From an uncultured bacterium (GTDB lineage: Bacteria; Muiribacteriota; Ozemobacteria; Ozemobacterales; Ozemobacteraceae), in contig CALEDQ010000020.1 of the NCBI GenBank assembly GCA_937949615.1, positions 1-64,000 of the forward strand: 64,000 nucleotides of DNA, given 5' to 3'. Positions within the stretch are counted from its first letter, which is position 1, and each line of letters begins with the position of its first letter. The notes below the pieces were generated by a model that was given only the letters and a program-made list of their open reading frames with translations, was not told the DNA's origin and searched no databases. Position numbers and translations under genes: made by a program. Positions 32,559-40,969 of the stretch are shown in pieces.

Positions 32559-33359
32559 TCAGACAACCATGATGGCAATACCGGCTGAATCAGCCAGTTT
32601 TATTACTTCCTCACGGTCGAGCAGCAGGGTTTTCTTCTCTTCAAAGGCCAGGCAGCGAGCCTTGGCGGCAATCAGATTGTGGATAGTGTCGACGCCGATC
32701 GTCGGAATATCGTAGCGCATATCCTGTTTCGGGCGGGCAACCTTGACGACGGTTACTCCACCATTGCCAAGCAAACCGCCACGCTGAATCGCCTGATCGG
32801 TGCCTTCAATTGCCTCAACCGAGAGAATTACGCGGTTTTTCACGACAACGGTCTGACCAATATCGAGACCGGCAATCTGCTTAGCAATCTCGTGCCCGTA
32901 TTTGATGTCGAGCAACTCATCTTCGCTCGGTTTTCTGTTGGTTAAAATACCCTTTTCGGGAAGCAGAACCGAGAGAAAGGTTGTCGAATCACAGACATGA
33001 ATGCCTTCAGCAATAAATTCCTCGCTGAGCTGGCGCAAAAGTGCGTCATCATTACGAATCGGGGTTTTTTCAAAAACTTTCATCAGCCGGGCATCGGGTC
33101 TGATGCGGTCGAACATCAGAGTTTTGGTAATTTTGCCGGCCATCACGATGCGCTCGATGCGTGCATTCAAGAAAGTATCGATCATTCCCTGCAGCTCGCC
33201 GACATGGAACCAGTGGATCTGGTTGACCAGCTTTTCAAGTTCGGGCGACGTTTCTTCACGTATAGCTACTGCTACCACTTCATTGCCACCCTGTTTGGCG
33301 GCCTGCGCAAAATAGAGTGGAAACCTTCCACTGCCTGCTATTAATCCTATGCGTGACAC
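32559..33359 (-). CDS. lpxI: UDP-2,3-diacylglucosamine pyrophosphatase
   Basis: 266 aa from a GTG at 33359. LpxI hydrolyses UDP-2,3-diacylglucosamine to lipid X, in organisms lacking LpxH. Signature segments: LIAGSGRFPLYFAQAAKQGG, HVGELQGMID, MAGKITK, NDDALLRQLSEEFIAEGI, PSEDELLDIKYGHEIAKQI, VVVKNRVILSVEAIEGTD and MRYDIPTIGVDTI. The GTG is chosen because GGGAG lies 4 bases upstream and the family begins with SRIGLIAGSG. The longer ATG frame starting at 33428 begins inside the -10 box of the promoter. First gene of the nine-gene lipid A operon. Confidence 0.92.
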   Translation of the reverse strand: MSRIGLIAGSGRFPLYFAQAAKQGGNEVVAVAIREETSPELEKLVNQIHWFHVGELQGMIDTFLNARIERIVMAGKITKTLMFDRIRPDARLMKVFEKTPIRNDDALLRQLSEEFIAEGIHVCDSTTFLSVLLPEKGILTNRKPSEDELLDIKYGHEIAKQIAGLDIGQTVVVKNRVILSVEAIEGTDQAIQRGGLLGNGGVTVVKVARPKQDMRYDIPTIGVDTIHNLIAAKARCLAFEEKKTLLLDREEVIKLADSAGIAIMVV

Positions 33360-33426
33360 TGAACTCCCTCGCTTTTCTGCCCCGGAAGCGAAACGACCGA
33401 CCCCGGGATCGGGCATAAGTTTGTGC

Positions 33427-33435
33427 ATTATATCA
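33427..33435 (-). promoter_or_regulatory. Extended -10 promoter of the lipid A operon
   Basis: Minus strand TGATATAAT, an extended -10 element (TG-N-TATAAT), about 68 bases before the GTG start of lpxI. The -35 region is poor (TCGAAC), which is usual for extended -10 promoters. Confidence 0.55.
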
Positions 33436-33481
33436 TGATTCGCGAATAAGTTCGACAGACAATTTTAAGAATTGTTAAGCA

Positions 33482-33515
33482 GCGGCCACCCGGCAAAAAA
33501 ATCGCGGGTGGCCGC
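33482..33515 (-). terminator. Hairpin after the PSP1/RicT gene
   Basis: An 11-base perfect stem (33482-33492 with 33505-33515, arm GCGGCCACCCG) with an A-rich loop, six bases past the stop codon. No T-run follows on the minus strand, so it may stabilise the 3' end or need Rho. Confidence 0.5.
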
Positions 33516-33520
33516 AGAGA

Positions 33521-34660
33521 TTACATATCAGAGAAATCGTTGTCGTCAGCGTCGTTGTCGGGCTCGTCTGCCGGTGCCGACGGTTCAACAGCTCTGTTTT
33601 CGGGGGCAGCCTGATGCCTGGGCCCCTTTTCGCGGCGTCTTTCAGAAGGTTCGGATCGGTCTTGGCGCTCAGATCGTTCTGAGCGTTCAGGCCGCTCAGG
33701 CCCATCATCTTCTCTTCGCGGCGGGCCGTCGCCTTTCTTCTTCTTTTTGCCCGTCCCTGGCGGGTTGAGATTTTTGAGAAGAATACTCAGATCAGGCTCT
33801 TCGGCACCGGGAATACTGACCCACCAGAGGTTACGGCCGGTAGTTGCGTCTTTGCGGCCACAGACCTTGTCGAGGTCATAAGTTACTTTGCGCCGGTCGA
33901 TAAAGCTGATCAGAATTTTGCGGGTGATGTAGTTGATATCCATGACCCGACCGGTTTCGGCACCGACAACCACTTCTGCCGTGATTTTCGGGAATTTGCC
34001 ATGGAATGAAGCATAATATTCGTGCTCATGGGCCAGGCAGCAGAGCAGACGGCCACAGATACCCGAGAGCTTCGCCGGGTTGAGGCTGAGATTCTGTTCT
34101 TTGGCCATTTTGGTCGAAACCGGGTAGAAGGTGCTCATAAACTGGGCACAGCAAACTTCTTTGCCGCAGCAGCCGATGCCGCCGAGCAGCTTGGTTTCGT
34201 CGCGCACCCCGATCTGCCTGAGCTCGATACGGGTTTTGAAGATACCAGCTAAACTCTTGAGCAGATCGCGGAAATCGACCTTGTTGTCAGATTTAAAATA
34301 AAGAATCAGGCGGCTGAAATCGTAGAGATATTCGGCCTTCAGCAGTTTCATTGGGAGCTGATGATGCTGAATTTTATCGCGGGCCTGCAGAAAAGCTTCT
34401 TTTTCGCGTTTGCGCAGATCGCAGATGCGGGCACGGTCTTCAGCATCGACAACGCGTTGAATTTCTATGATAAATGGGTCAGATTCGGCTTTAAGGCCTG
34501 CAGGTCGAGTGTCGACGACCTGTAGAACCCGACCGATTTCGCAGCCATGCTGGGTGGTGACCACCACATCCTGGGTGGCTTCGATGTTCATGGCTTCCGG
34601 TCTGGGTGTCCAGTAGACTGTCGGCAGTTTGCGCAGTCTAAGGGCAATGTATTGATTCAC
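33521..34660 (-). CDS. ricT: PSP1-domain protein, RicT/YaaT family
   Basis: 379 aa. The PSP1 domain (about 1-270) has the cysteine pairs GGIGCCGKEVCCAQF and GRLLCCLAHE, which in Bacillus RicT (YaaT) take part in Fe-S binding within the RicAFT complex that affects RNA maturation. The C-terminal ~100 residues are highly charged and of low complexity (KKKKKGDGPPRRE, repeated RPERSERSERQ, acidic DNDADDNDFSD end), probably disordered and absent from short family members. It overlaps holB by 4 bases; the holB-ricT order is also seen in Firmicutes. RicA and RicF are not visible here. Confidence 0.88.
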   Translation of the reverse strand: MNQYIALRLRKLPTVYWTPRPEAMNIEATQDVVVTTQHGCEIGRVLQVVDTRPAGLKAESDPFIIEIQRVVDAEDRARICDLRKREKEAFLQARDKIQHHQLPMKLLKAEYLYDFSRLILYFKSDNKVDFRDLLKSLAGIFKTRIELRQIGVRDETKLLGGIGCCGKEVCCAQFMSTFYPVSTKMAKEQNLSLNPAKLSGICGRLLCCLAHEHEYYASFHGKFPKITAEVVVGAETGRVMDINYITRKILISFIDRRKVTYDLDKVCGRKDATTGRNLWWVSIPGAEEPDLSILLKNLNPPGTGKKKKKGDGPPRREDDGPERPERSERSERQDRSEPSERRREKGPRHQAAPENRAVEPSAPADEPDNDADDNDFSDM

Positions 34661-35964
34661 GCTTCGGGTCCTCCGATCTGCGTCAGCAGGTTTTCAAGTA
34701 TCAGCAGCGGTTGAACGTAGCGGCGCAGCAGCCCGGCGCTCTTTTCGAGCATTTCGATGCGGGCGCGCAGGAGTGCAGTTCCTTCAACCTTTGCAAGAAT
34801 AATGATATCGTCTTTGCGGTCGAGGTTCAACAGCAATGTTTCATCAGCGCCACAAGCCATAAGCAGAGCGTCGGCATACCAGTTTATCAGGCAGAAAAAG
34901 AACTCTTCAATCTGACCGGTAGACCAGCGCTCGATCGCCGTCGACAACTGCCCGTCGATTTCTTTGACCAGAGCAGAAGGATAGGCCTTTTTTGCCTCAG
35001 CCAGAACCGGATCGAAACTTTTCTTCATGGCTGAAGCGGCTCGGTCAAGCCGGTCGACGAAAGCTTCAGAAAACATCAGGGCAAAGGCGGCCGGCAGGCC
35101 TGTATTCATAACCAGCGAGCGACAAAAAGACTTTCTCGCCGCCTGCAGGGGAAGGAAGCCGGCGTCGCCTATCTGCCCTGCCAGCCTGAGAGCGCGGTCG
35201 GAAGTATCTGCCGACGCAAATTCATGCTGTTTCTGCTCGGAAAGCATATCGATCTGCACCAGATAGTCAGAATGGCTTTCACGAATGCCAGTCGGAAAAT
35301 GCAGCTCATGGTAGCTTTGCGCAATCATCAGAGCCTGACCGAAGCGCCCCTCAGACAGGCCATAGCAGACGGCGGCCTGCATTTCGTCAAGACCGGCCAC
35401 CCTGGCAACGGCCAGGCGGGCCTCATGATGCGACGGCACCGCAAACCTGACAATCTCAGAGCGGCTTAAAACCGTGGGCAATACCGAACCGGTATCACGG
35501 GCGATGAGAATAAAAACCGCATGCGAGGGCGCTTCTTCGAGAATTTTCAAAAGACTGTTCGCCGACGAAACGTTCAGACGCTCGGCCGGGTCGAGAATAA
35601 AAATCTGCCAGCTGCCCATACCGGGCTTGAGCGAGGCCGCATCCTGCATGGCGCGTACCTGATCGATTCTGATCTCGTTGCCATCTGGCGTGATGACATT
35701 GACATCAGGGTGGCTGCCGGCCGCGATGCGCCGGCACGAATCGCAGACACCACAGGCATCGGCATTGTTTTCACCGCTGACGACAGGTTCGCGGCACTGC
35801 AGAAGCGCCGCAAAGGTGAGAGCAGTAGTCAGGCGGCCTGTCGACTCTTTACCTGCGAACAGATAGGTCTGTGCAATACGGCCATTGGCAAAAGAGCGCG
35901 ACAGGTGTCTTACCGGTGCTTCCTGCAGCAGAATCCGGCTGAAACAGCATTTATTTTCTCTCAT
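34657..35964 (-). CDS. holB: DNA polymerase III delta' subunit
   Basis: 435 aa AAA+ clamp-loader subunit. The P-loop is modified (FAGKESTGRLTTAL) as usual for the non-ATP-binding delta'. A four-Cys zinc module (CREPV...CGVCDSC) follows. Then HPDVNVITPDGNEIRIDQVR, FILDPAERLNVSSANSLLKI and LEEAPSHAVFILIA, and a sensor segment TVLSRSEIVRF. It is longer than E. coli HolB (334 aa) owing to a C-terminal region. It overlaps the wecA-like gene by 14 bases and ricT by 4 bases. It would load the sliding clamp with DnaX and HolA. Confidence 0.9.
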   Translation of the reverse strand: MRENKCCFSRILLQEAPVRHLSRSFANGRIAQTYLFAGKESTGRLTTALTFAALLQCREPVVSGENNADACGVCDSCRRIAAGSHPDVNVITPDGNEIRIDQVRAMQDAASLKPGMGSWQIFILDPAERLNVSSANSLLKILEEAPSHAVFILIARDTGSVLPTVLSRSEIVRFAVPSHHEARLAVARVAGLDEMQAAVCYGLSEGRFGQALMIAQSYHELHFPTGIRESHSDYLVQIDMLSEQKQHEFASADTSDRALRLAGQIGDAGFLPLQAARKSFCRSLVMNTGLPAAFALMFSEAFVDRLDRAASAMKKSFDPVLAEAKKAYPSALVKEIDGQLSTAIERWSTGQIEEFFFCLINWYADALLMACGADETLLLNLDRKDDIIILAKVEGTALLRARIEMLEKSAGLLRRYVQPLLILENLLTQIGGPEA

Positions 35965-37003
35965 TGCTCTTCCTGATGAAGGTCGAGATGCAGAGAAAAA
36001 CCATGACTACCAGCAGAACCGCTGAAGCAATCTGAATGCCACGGTGCGGAATATCAGCCGCGAGCAGAGCCACAAAGCCGAAGCAGCACGAAACCATCCA
36101 GAGGAACTGGGTTGTTTCGCGCTGCGAAAAGCCGCGCTGCAGCAGGCGATGGTGCAGGTGTTCCTTGTCGGCCTGAAAGATCGGAACCTTCTTGAAGTAA
36201 CGCCGCAGAATCGCGAAGAGAACGTCGAGAACCGGCAGACCAAAAGCGATCAGCGGGATGATCAGCGGAAAAAGAATCGAACCCTTGGCAGCACCGGCGA
36301 CAGAGAGCGCCGAGGTCATGAAGCCAAGAAAATAAGCGCCGCTGTCCCCCATAAAAATTATGGCCGGAAAAACGTTGAACCTGAGAAAAGCCAGCAGCGC
36401 ACCCATTATCGAAGCAGAAAGAACGAGAACATTGGTTATCAGTTCCGGGTCCTGCATGTTGGGGGTGGCAAGGCGAACCGACAGCAGCGTTGCGAGGGCG
36501 ATGAAAACAATGCCGCCAGCCAGCCCGTCGACACCATCGACGAGATTGACCGTGTTCGTCAGGCCGATCACCCACAGCAGGGTCAGCGGGTAGGTCAAAA
36601 GACCAAGAGCCACGAGGCCCTTTCCCGTAATAAAATCGGTGACGAAACTGATTTTAACACCGAAAAAGAGAAGGATCAGACAGGCAAAAATCTGGCCGGC
36701 GAGCTTGGTGCGGGCCTGCAGCTCGATCAGGTCGTCGAGAAGCCCGATGAGAAAGATGAAGGTGCCGGCAAGCATAATACCGATAGTTTCGTGATTCTCA
36801 GAGAGAAATGGCAGTGCACCAATCAGCCCCCCGAGATAAAGGGCAACACCCCCGACTCTTGGAATCGGCGCCTTGTGGATTTTTCGGCCACCCGGGCGAT
36901 CGACGAGACCAAGATTCAGGGCAATTTTTCTGACCAGGGGAACCAGCAGCATACCGGCTGCCCAGGCCACCAGGAATGGTAAGATTACGTTTTTCAAGCT
37001 CAT
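35951..37003 (-). CDS. Undecaprenyl-phosphate N-acetylhexosamine-1-phosphate transferase (WecA/TagO type)
   Basis: 350 aa, about ten transmembrane helices. It shows the polyprenyl-phosphate hexose-1-phosphate transferase signatures: DRPGGRKIHKAPIPRVGG, LIGLLDDLIEL (DDxx Asp pair), TNTVNLVDGVDGLAGG (NxxNxxDGxDGLA), MGDSGAYFLGF and KEHLHHRLLQRGFSQRE (the His cluster typical of WecA). It initiates O-antigen, capsule or cell-wall polymer synthesis with UDP-GlcNAc as likely donor. The ATG at 37003 is used here, but a strong promoter overlaps it. The TTG at 36997 may be the real start. Confidence 0.9.
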   Translation of the reverse strand: MSLKNVILPFLVAWAAGMLLVPLVRKIALNLGLVDRPGGRKIHKAPIPRVGGVALYLGGLIGALPFLSENHETIGIMLAGTFIFLIGLLDDLIELQARTKLAGQIFACLILLFFGVKISFVTDFITGKGLVALGLLTYPLTLLWVIGLTNTVNLVDGVDGLAGGIVFIALATLLSVRLATPNMQDPELITNVLVLSASIMGALLAFLRFNVFPAIIFMGDSGAYFLGFMTSALSVAGAAKGSILFPLIIPLIAFGLPVLDVLFAILRRYFKKVPIFQADKEHLHHRLLQRGFSQRETTQFLWMVSCCFGFVALLAADIPHRGIQIASAVLLVVMVFLCISTFIRKSNERK

Positions 37004-37005
37004 GG

Positions 37006-37034
37006 ATTATAGCAGAAGGCAGGTTAAGGGGCAA
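37006..37034 (-). promoter_or_regulatory. Promoter overlapping the wecA-like start
   Basis: Minus strand TTGCCC (37034-37029), 17 bases, TATAAT (37011-37006). The predicted start is near 36999, just downstream of the annotated ATG. Either the message is nearly leaderless from the TTG at 36997 or another promoter is used. Confidence 0.5.
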
Positions 37035-37063
37035 TCCCCGCGAAATTTCAACATTTCAGCGTT

Positions 37064-38368
37064 TCAGTTGAAGCTGAAGGTGAGAATGTGGCTCAGCATC
37101 CAGACCCCGGCGAGCAGCGACAGAATTGTCGACGGAATCCCGAAGCGGGCGAACCCCCAGAACGACATCGGGCAATCATTGCGGGCGGTTTCAGCCACAA
37201 TCATATTGGCAACTGAGCCAAAAATCGTGAGATTGCCGGCGATGGTGCTGACAAACGCAAGCAGACACCAGAACAGATCGGGGCTGGTCATCGCCGGAAT
37301 ACTCTGTGAAGCCAGGAGAACGAACGGTACATTCGACAACACGTTCGAACCGACGAGGGTAACGCCCGAGAAAATCCAGACCTGCGAGGTCAGATCGCCT
37401 GCAATGAGCTTGAGAGCCCATTCGGTAACTGCCCTGGCGAGACCGCTGGTCTGCAGGCCACCAATAACGACGAACAAAGCGGCAAAAAACATCAGCAGCG
37501 ACCACTCCATTTTTTCGAGCAGTTCTGACGGGTCTTTGCGATGAAAGGTAATGACGATGACCGCTCCTGCAAGGGCCGAAAAGGCCATCGAAAACCCGGC
37601 GACAAAACCGGCACAGGCCAGGCCAAGCCCAACCAGACCAATCCGCAGACGGCGCGTCTTCTGAATCTTTTCAGGCAGACTTTCGCGCGGCAGAATTTCG
37701 CGGTCGGCCGGGCCGCTGACCGGATCTTCAACCAGCTCGTGCCGGTAATAGAACCAGGCGAGCGCAAGATTTATCAGCATCGAAACCAGGAATGGTGCGG
37801 CCATCAGGCCCATGAAACGAAGGAAACCGAGTTTTGACAGACTGCCGATGATCATATTCTGGGGGTTTCCGGTCAAAGTCAGCGTTGAGCCAATATTGCT
37901 GCTGGTTGCAAGAATCATCAGATAAGGAAACGGCTTGAGGCGCTTGCGCCGGCAGATTTCGAGAACCAGCGGCGTCATGACAACACAGACCGGGTCGTTA
38001 ACGAGAATCGCCGAGGCAATGGCCGCCGAAAAACCGACGATAAACAGCAGGCCGAAGGGTGACGAGATTTTTTCAGCCAGCCGCGAAAAGCGTTCAAACA
38101 GACCGGCAGCACGCAGATGCTCGGCAATGATCATCATGCCCAGCAGCAGACAGATGGTATCCCAGTTTACCAGCTGATATGCCTCTTCTGGATGAACCAC
38201 ACCGAAAGCCACCATCAGCACCGCGCCGGTCAGGGCGGCTGAGGGCCTGCCGATCGGCAGCAGACTGAGCCGGCGAAATGAAATGAGAATGAAGGTCGCG
38301 GTAAAGATGATACCGGCAGCCCATGGATGTCTGAACGCTTCGGTAGCGGTCTGCGCAAGTTCGTGCAT
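37064..38368 (-). CDS. ArsB/NhaD/SLC13-type ion transporter
   Basis: 434 aa with about 11 hydrophobic helices of the ion-transporter superfamily. The first half contains LILVNDPVCVVMTPLVLEIC-like residues (AILVNDPVCVVMTPLVLEI) and ATSSNIGSTLTLTGNPQNM; a repeat half near the end has SNVLSNVPFVLLAS and STIAGNLTIFGSVANMIVAE. The paired motifs mark two inverted repeats typical of ArsB, NhaD and SLC13. No arsenic operon genes (arsR, arsA, arsC) adjoin, so the substrate could be an anion, a dicarboxylate or Na+/H+. It is divergent from pepF. Confidence 0.8.
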   Translation of the reverse strand: MHELAQTATEAFRHPWAAGIIFTATFILISFRRLSLLPIGRPSAALTGAVLMVAFGVVHPEEAYQLVNWDTICLLLGMMIIAEHLRAAGLFERFSRLAEKISSPFGLLFIVGFSAAIASAILVNDPVCVVMTPLVLEICRRKRLKPFPYLMILATSSNIGSTLTLTGNPQNMIIGSLSKLGFLRFMGLMAAPFLVSMLINLALAWFYYRHELVEDPVSGPADREILPRESLPEKIQKTRRLRIGLVGLGLACAGFVAGFSMAFSALAGAVIVITFHRKDPSELLEKMEWSLLMFFAALFVVIGGLQTSGLARAVTEWALKLIAGDLTSQVWIFSGVTLVGSNVLSNVPFVLLASQSIPAMTSPDLFWCLLAFVSTIAGNLTIFGSVANMIVAETARNDCPMSFWGFARFGIPSTILSLLAGVWMLSHILTFSFN

Positions 38369-38500
38369 TTAAGAACTCCTGTTAATCTTGAACCGGCAGT
38401 ATAATTGCCCGCCGCCGAAATTTCAATACCGCTGCAGTAGCCCTGAGAGAGAGAATATGGTATATAGAGAAAAATTCTGTCTGATACAAAGGAATGCACA

Positions 38501-40306
38501 ATGAGCAAAGGAATCGTCTGGGATCTCAGCAGTTACTTTAAAAAATACAACAGCCCCGAAATGAAAGCCTTTAAGAAGGCTCTCAAAGAAGACATCGCGA
38601 AACTGCAGAAAACTGCAGGCGGTCTGAAAACTCTCGACGCCGCAAATCAGGCAAAATGGGAAAAGGTTTTTCTCGACTTTGAACAGCTGCTGCGCCGTCT
38701 GTCGCATTTTTCCTCATACATCGGCTGTCTCAATGCCGGTGATGCCGCCAACGAAGATTACAACCGCGAATCAGCCGAAATCGACAGCATCAGCGCCGAA
38801 TTCGGCAAGATCGTCATTTATATGAAAATGGGCCTGAAGAAGGCCGCAAAAGCTGACTTCGCCGCTTTTACCGCCCGCAAAAAACTGGCCGAAATCAAAT
38901 TTCATCTCGAAGAAATGCGCCAGGATGCCCAGAAAACCATGACCACCGAGCTGGAATCTCTGGCCGCCGACCTCAGCGTCGACGGCTTCAGCTCATGGGA
39001 CCGCCTCTACAGCACAATTTCCGGCAAACTGACCTTCGACATGCACTGGCCTGATGGCCGTGTCGAAAATACCCCAATGGCCCAGTGCCGCTCGATCATG
39101 CAGGATTCAGACCGCCAGGTGCGCAAAGCAGCTTTTGAATTCGGCAACAAGGCCTGGCAGACGGTAGAAGATATCTGCGCTGCCTGTCTGAACGCTCTTG
39201 CCGGCACCCGTCTGATGCTCAATGAAAAGCGCGGTTACGACCATTTCCTCGATGTGGCCCTGGCTCAATCACGTATCTCACGCAAGACTCTCGATGCGAT
39301 GTTCAAGGCAATCGAAGAATGCCGCCCGTTCATTCAGAAAATCGGCAAGGCCAAGGCAAAAGCTCTCGGCCAGAAGAAGCTTGCCTGGTATGACTGCGAA
39401 GCGCCGCTCGCCATTCCGCAGCTCAATCGCTATTCATGGGATGAATGTGTAACCATCGTAGAAAAGGCCTTTGGCACTGCCTACCCGAAACTGCAGCAGT
39501 TCTTCAAAGACGCCATGAAAAAGCGCTGGATCGAATCAGAACCGCGGGCCGGCAAACGACCGGGCGCCTTCTGCACCGGCTCTCTGCTGACCGAAGAATC
39601 ACGCGTCTTCATGAGCTACGCCGGCAGCATGAACGATATTTCGACGCTGGCCCACGAAATCGGGCATGCTTTCCACAGTGCCCAGCTCAACGGTCTGCGG
39701 CCTTTCCTGCAGGAATACCCGATGACACTGGCCGAATCTGCCTCGACCTTCGGCGAAATGATTCTTGCCGACGGTATTCTCAACGACAAAAAAGTCAGCG
39801 ATGCACAAAAACTCAACGTGTTGACCAATACCATCAACCATGGCATTGCCTTCCTGATCGATATTCCGATCAGATTCAACTTCGAAAAGGCGTTTCATGA
39901 AGAGCGAATGAAAGGCGAAGTCAGCGTTTCAAAGTTCAAAGAACTGATGACAACAGCAATGCAGAACCAGTTCGGCGACCTGCTCGAAAAAGACGGCGCC
40001 AACCCGATGTTCTGGGCCTCGAAGCTGCACTTCTACATCAGCGGCGTCACCTTCTACAACTTCCCCTATACCTTCGGCTATCTGCTCAGTCGCGGTCTTT
40101 TCGGCATGTTCCAGAAGGAAGGTCAGGCTTTCCTGCCCAAATATCAGGAATTCTTGCGGCTGTCAGGCAGTGACATGGCTCACAAGGTCGCCAAAAAAGC
40201 TGTCAAAGCCGACCTCGAAAGCACCGAATTCTGGAAACAAGCGATCATGAGCCACGAACCCGAACTGGCCATGTTCGAGAAACTGGTACCCAAAGTCATA
40301 AAATAA
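38501..40306 (+). CDS. pepF: M3-family oligoendopeptidase F-like zinc metallopeptidase
   Basis: 601 aa, normal for PepF. The zinc site HEIGHAFH is near residue 386 (HExxH), with downstream Glu in AESASTFGEM as third ligand; family segments AFCTGSLLTEESRVFMSYAG, TLAHE and YISGVTFYNFPYTFGYLLSR are intact. No signal peptide, so cytosolic hydrolysis of short peptides. AAGGA stands 8 bases before the ATG. The HAD phosphatase gene begins 9 bases after the stop, suggesting an operon with it and the protein kinase. Confidence 0.93.
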   Translation: MSKGIVWDLSSYFKKYNSPEMKAFKKALKEDIAKLQKTAGGLKTLDAANQAKWEKVFLDFEQLLRRLSHFSSYIGCLNAGDAANEDYNRESAEIDSISAEFGKIVIYMKMGLKKAAKADFAAFTARKKLAEIKFHLEEMRQDAQKTMTTELESLAADLSVDGFSSWDRLYSTISGKLTFDMHWPDGRVENTPMAQCRSIMQDSDRQVRKAAFEFGNKAWQTVEDICAACLNALAGTRLMLNEKRGYDHFLDVALAQSRISRKTLDAMFKAIEECRPFIQKIGKAKAKALGQKKLAWYDCEAPLAIPQLNRYSWDECVTIVEKAFGTAYPKLQQFFKDAMKKRWIESEPRAGKRPGAFCTGSLLTEESRVFMSYAGSMNDISTLAHEIGHAFHSAQLNGLRPFLQEYPMTLAESASTFGEMILADGILNDKKVSDAQKLNVLTNTINHGIAFLIDIPIRFNFEKAFHEERMKGEVSVSKFKELMTTAMQNQFGDLLEKDGANPMFWASKLHFYISGVTFYNFPYTFGYLLSRGLFGMFQKEGQAFLPKYQEFLRLSGSDMAHKVAKKAVKADLESTEFWKQAIMSHEPELAMFEKLVPKVIK

Positions 40307-40315
40307 GGGTTCTGC

Positions 40316-40969
40316 ATGACCGAAAGCCGATTCCGGTTGCCCGCACGAAGACGTTCACTGGTTCTGCCTGCCGATGCAGCAGGCAGAACCTTTCGCGTCG
40401 CCTTTTTCGACGCCGACCGCACTTTGAGAAACTCGAAGAGTGGCCGGCCATCGCCGCACGGTAGCTCAGATCTGGTGATTGTCAAAAACAGCTTTGCCAG
40501 GCTCAAAGAACTTTCTGAAGCCGGTTATCTGCTGGCAATTGTCTCGAACCAGGCCGGCATCGATCTCGGCTACATCACACATGCCGAAGTTGAAGAAGCT
40601 TTTCAGGCGATGTTGAAGAGTTTTGCCGAGAAAGGCATTCTGTTCAGCTACTATGATTATGCCGAGCTGTATGACGAAGACCGAAAGCCAGAACCCGGCA
40701 TGGCCTGGCGCCTTGAGCGGCAGCTGCAGCTGGCCGGCTGTCAGATCAACTGGGCAGAAAGTTTCATGGTCGGCGACGCCGCCTGGAAACGCGGATCAGA
40801 CCTCAAACCAGATGGCACACCGGGCGAAGACCATTCGAACTCAGACCGGCGTTTTGCCGAAAATATTGCACTGAAGCACCCCGGGTTTGGCTTTTTCCAC
40901 CCCGATGACTATTTTCGCCGCAAAGCTGCGGCCGGGCACCCCCGTTCCGGAGGGCCAGCTCATGAATAA
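40316..40969 (+). CDS. HAD-superfamily (IIIA) phosphatase, polynucleotide-3'-phosphatase / GmhB-like
   Basis: 217 aa. HAD motif I is FFDADRTLRN (DxDxT), motif II VSNQAG, then RKPEPGMAWRL (Lys) and MVGDAAWKRG. The tail NIALKHPGFGFFHPDDYF resembles the C-terminus of polynucleotide kinase 3'-phosphatases (PNK3P). The close alternative is a histidinol-phosphate or heptose-bisphosphate phosphatase (GmhB), but the Cys zinc loop of GmhB is absent. A basic ~25-residue N-terminal extension precedes the domain. It overlaps the kinase gene by 8 bases. Confidence 0.75.
   Translation: MTESRFRLPARRRSLVLPADAAGRTFRVAFFDADRTLRNSKSGRPSPHGSSDLVIVKNSFARLKELSEAGYLLAIVSNQAGIDLGYITHAEVEEAFQAMLKSFAEKGILFSYYDYAELYDEDRKPEPGMAWRLERQLQLAGCQINWAESFMVGDAAWKRGSDLKPDGTPGEDHSNSDRRFAENIALKHPGFGFFHPDDYFRRKAAAGHPRSGGPAHE

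Noticed and set aside
37028..37039. GGGGCAATCCCC as another copy of the structured repeat
   Set aside because: It shares only the short GCAATCCC string with the repeat's right arm; none of the other arm bases are present.
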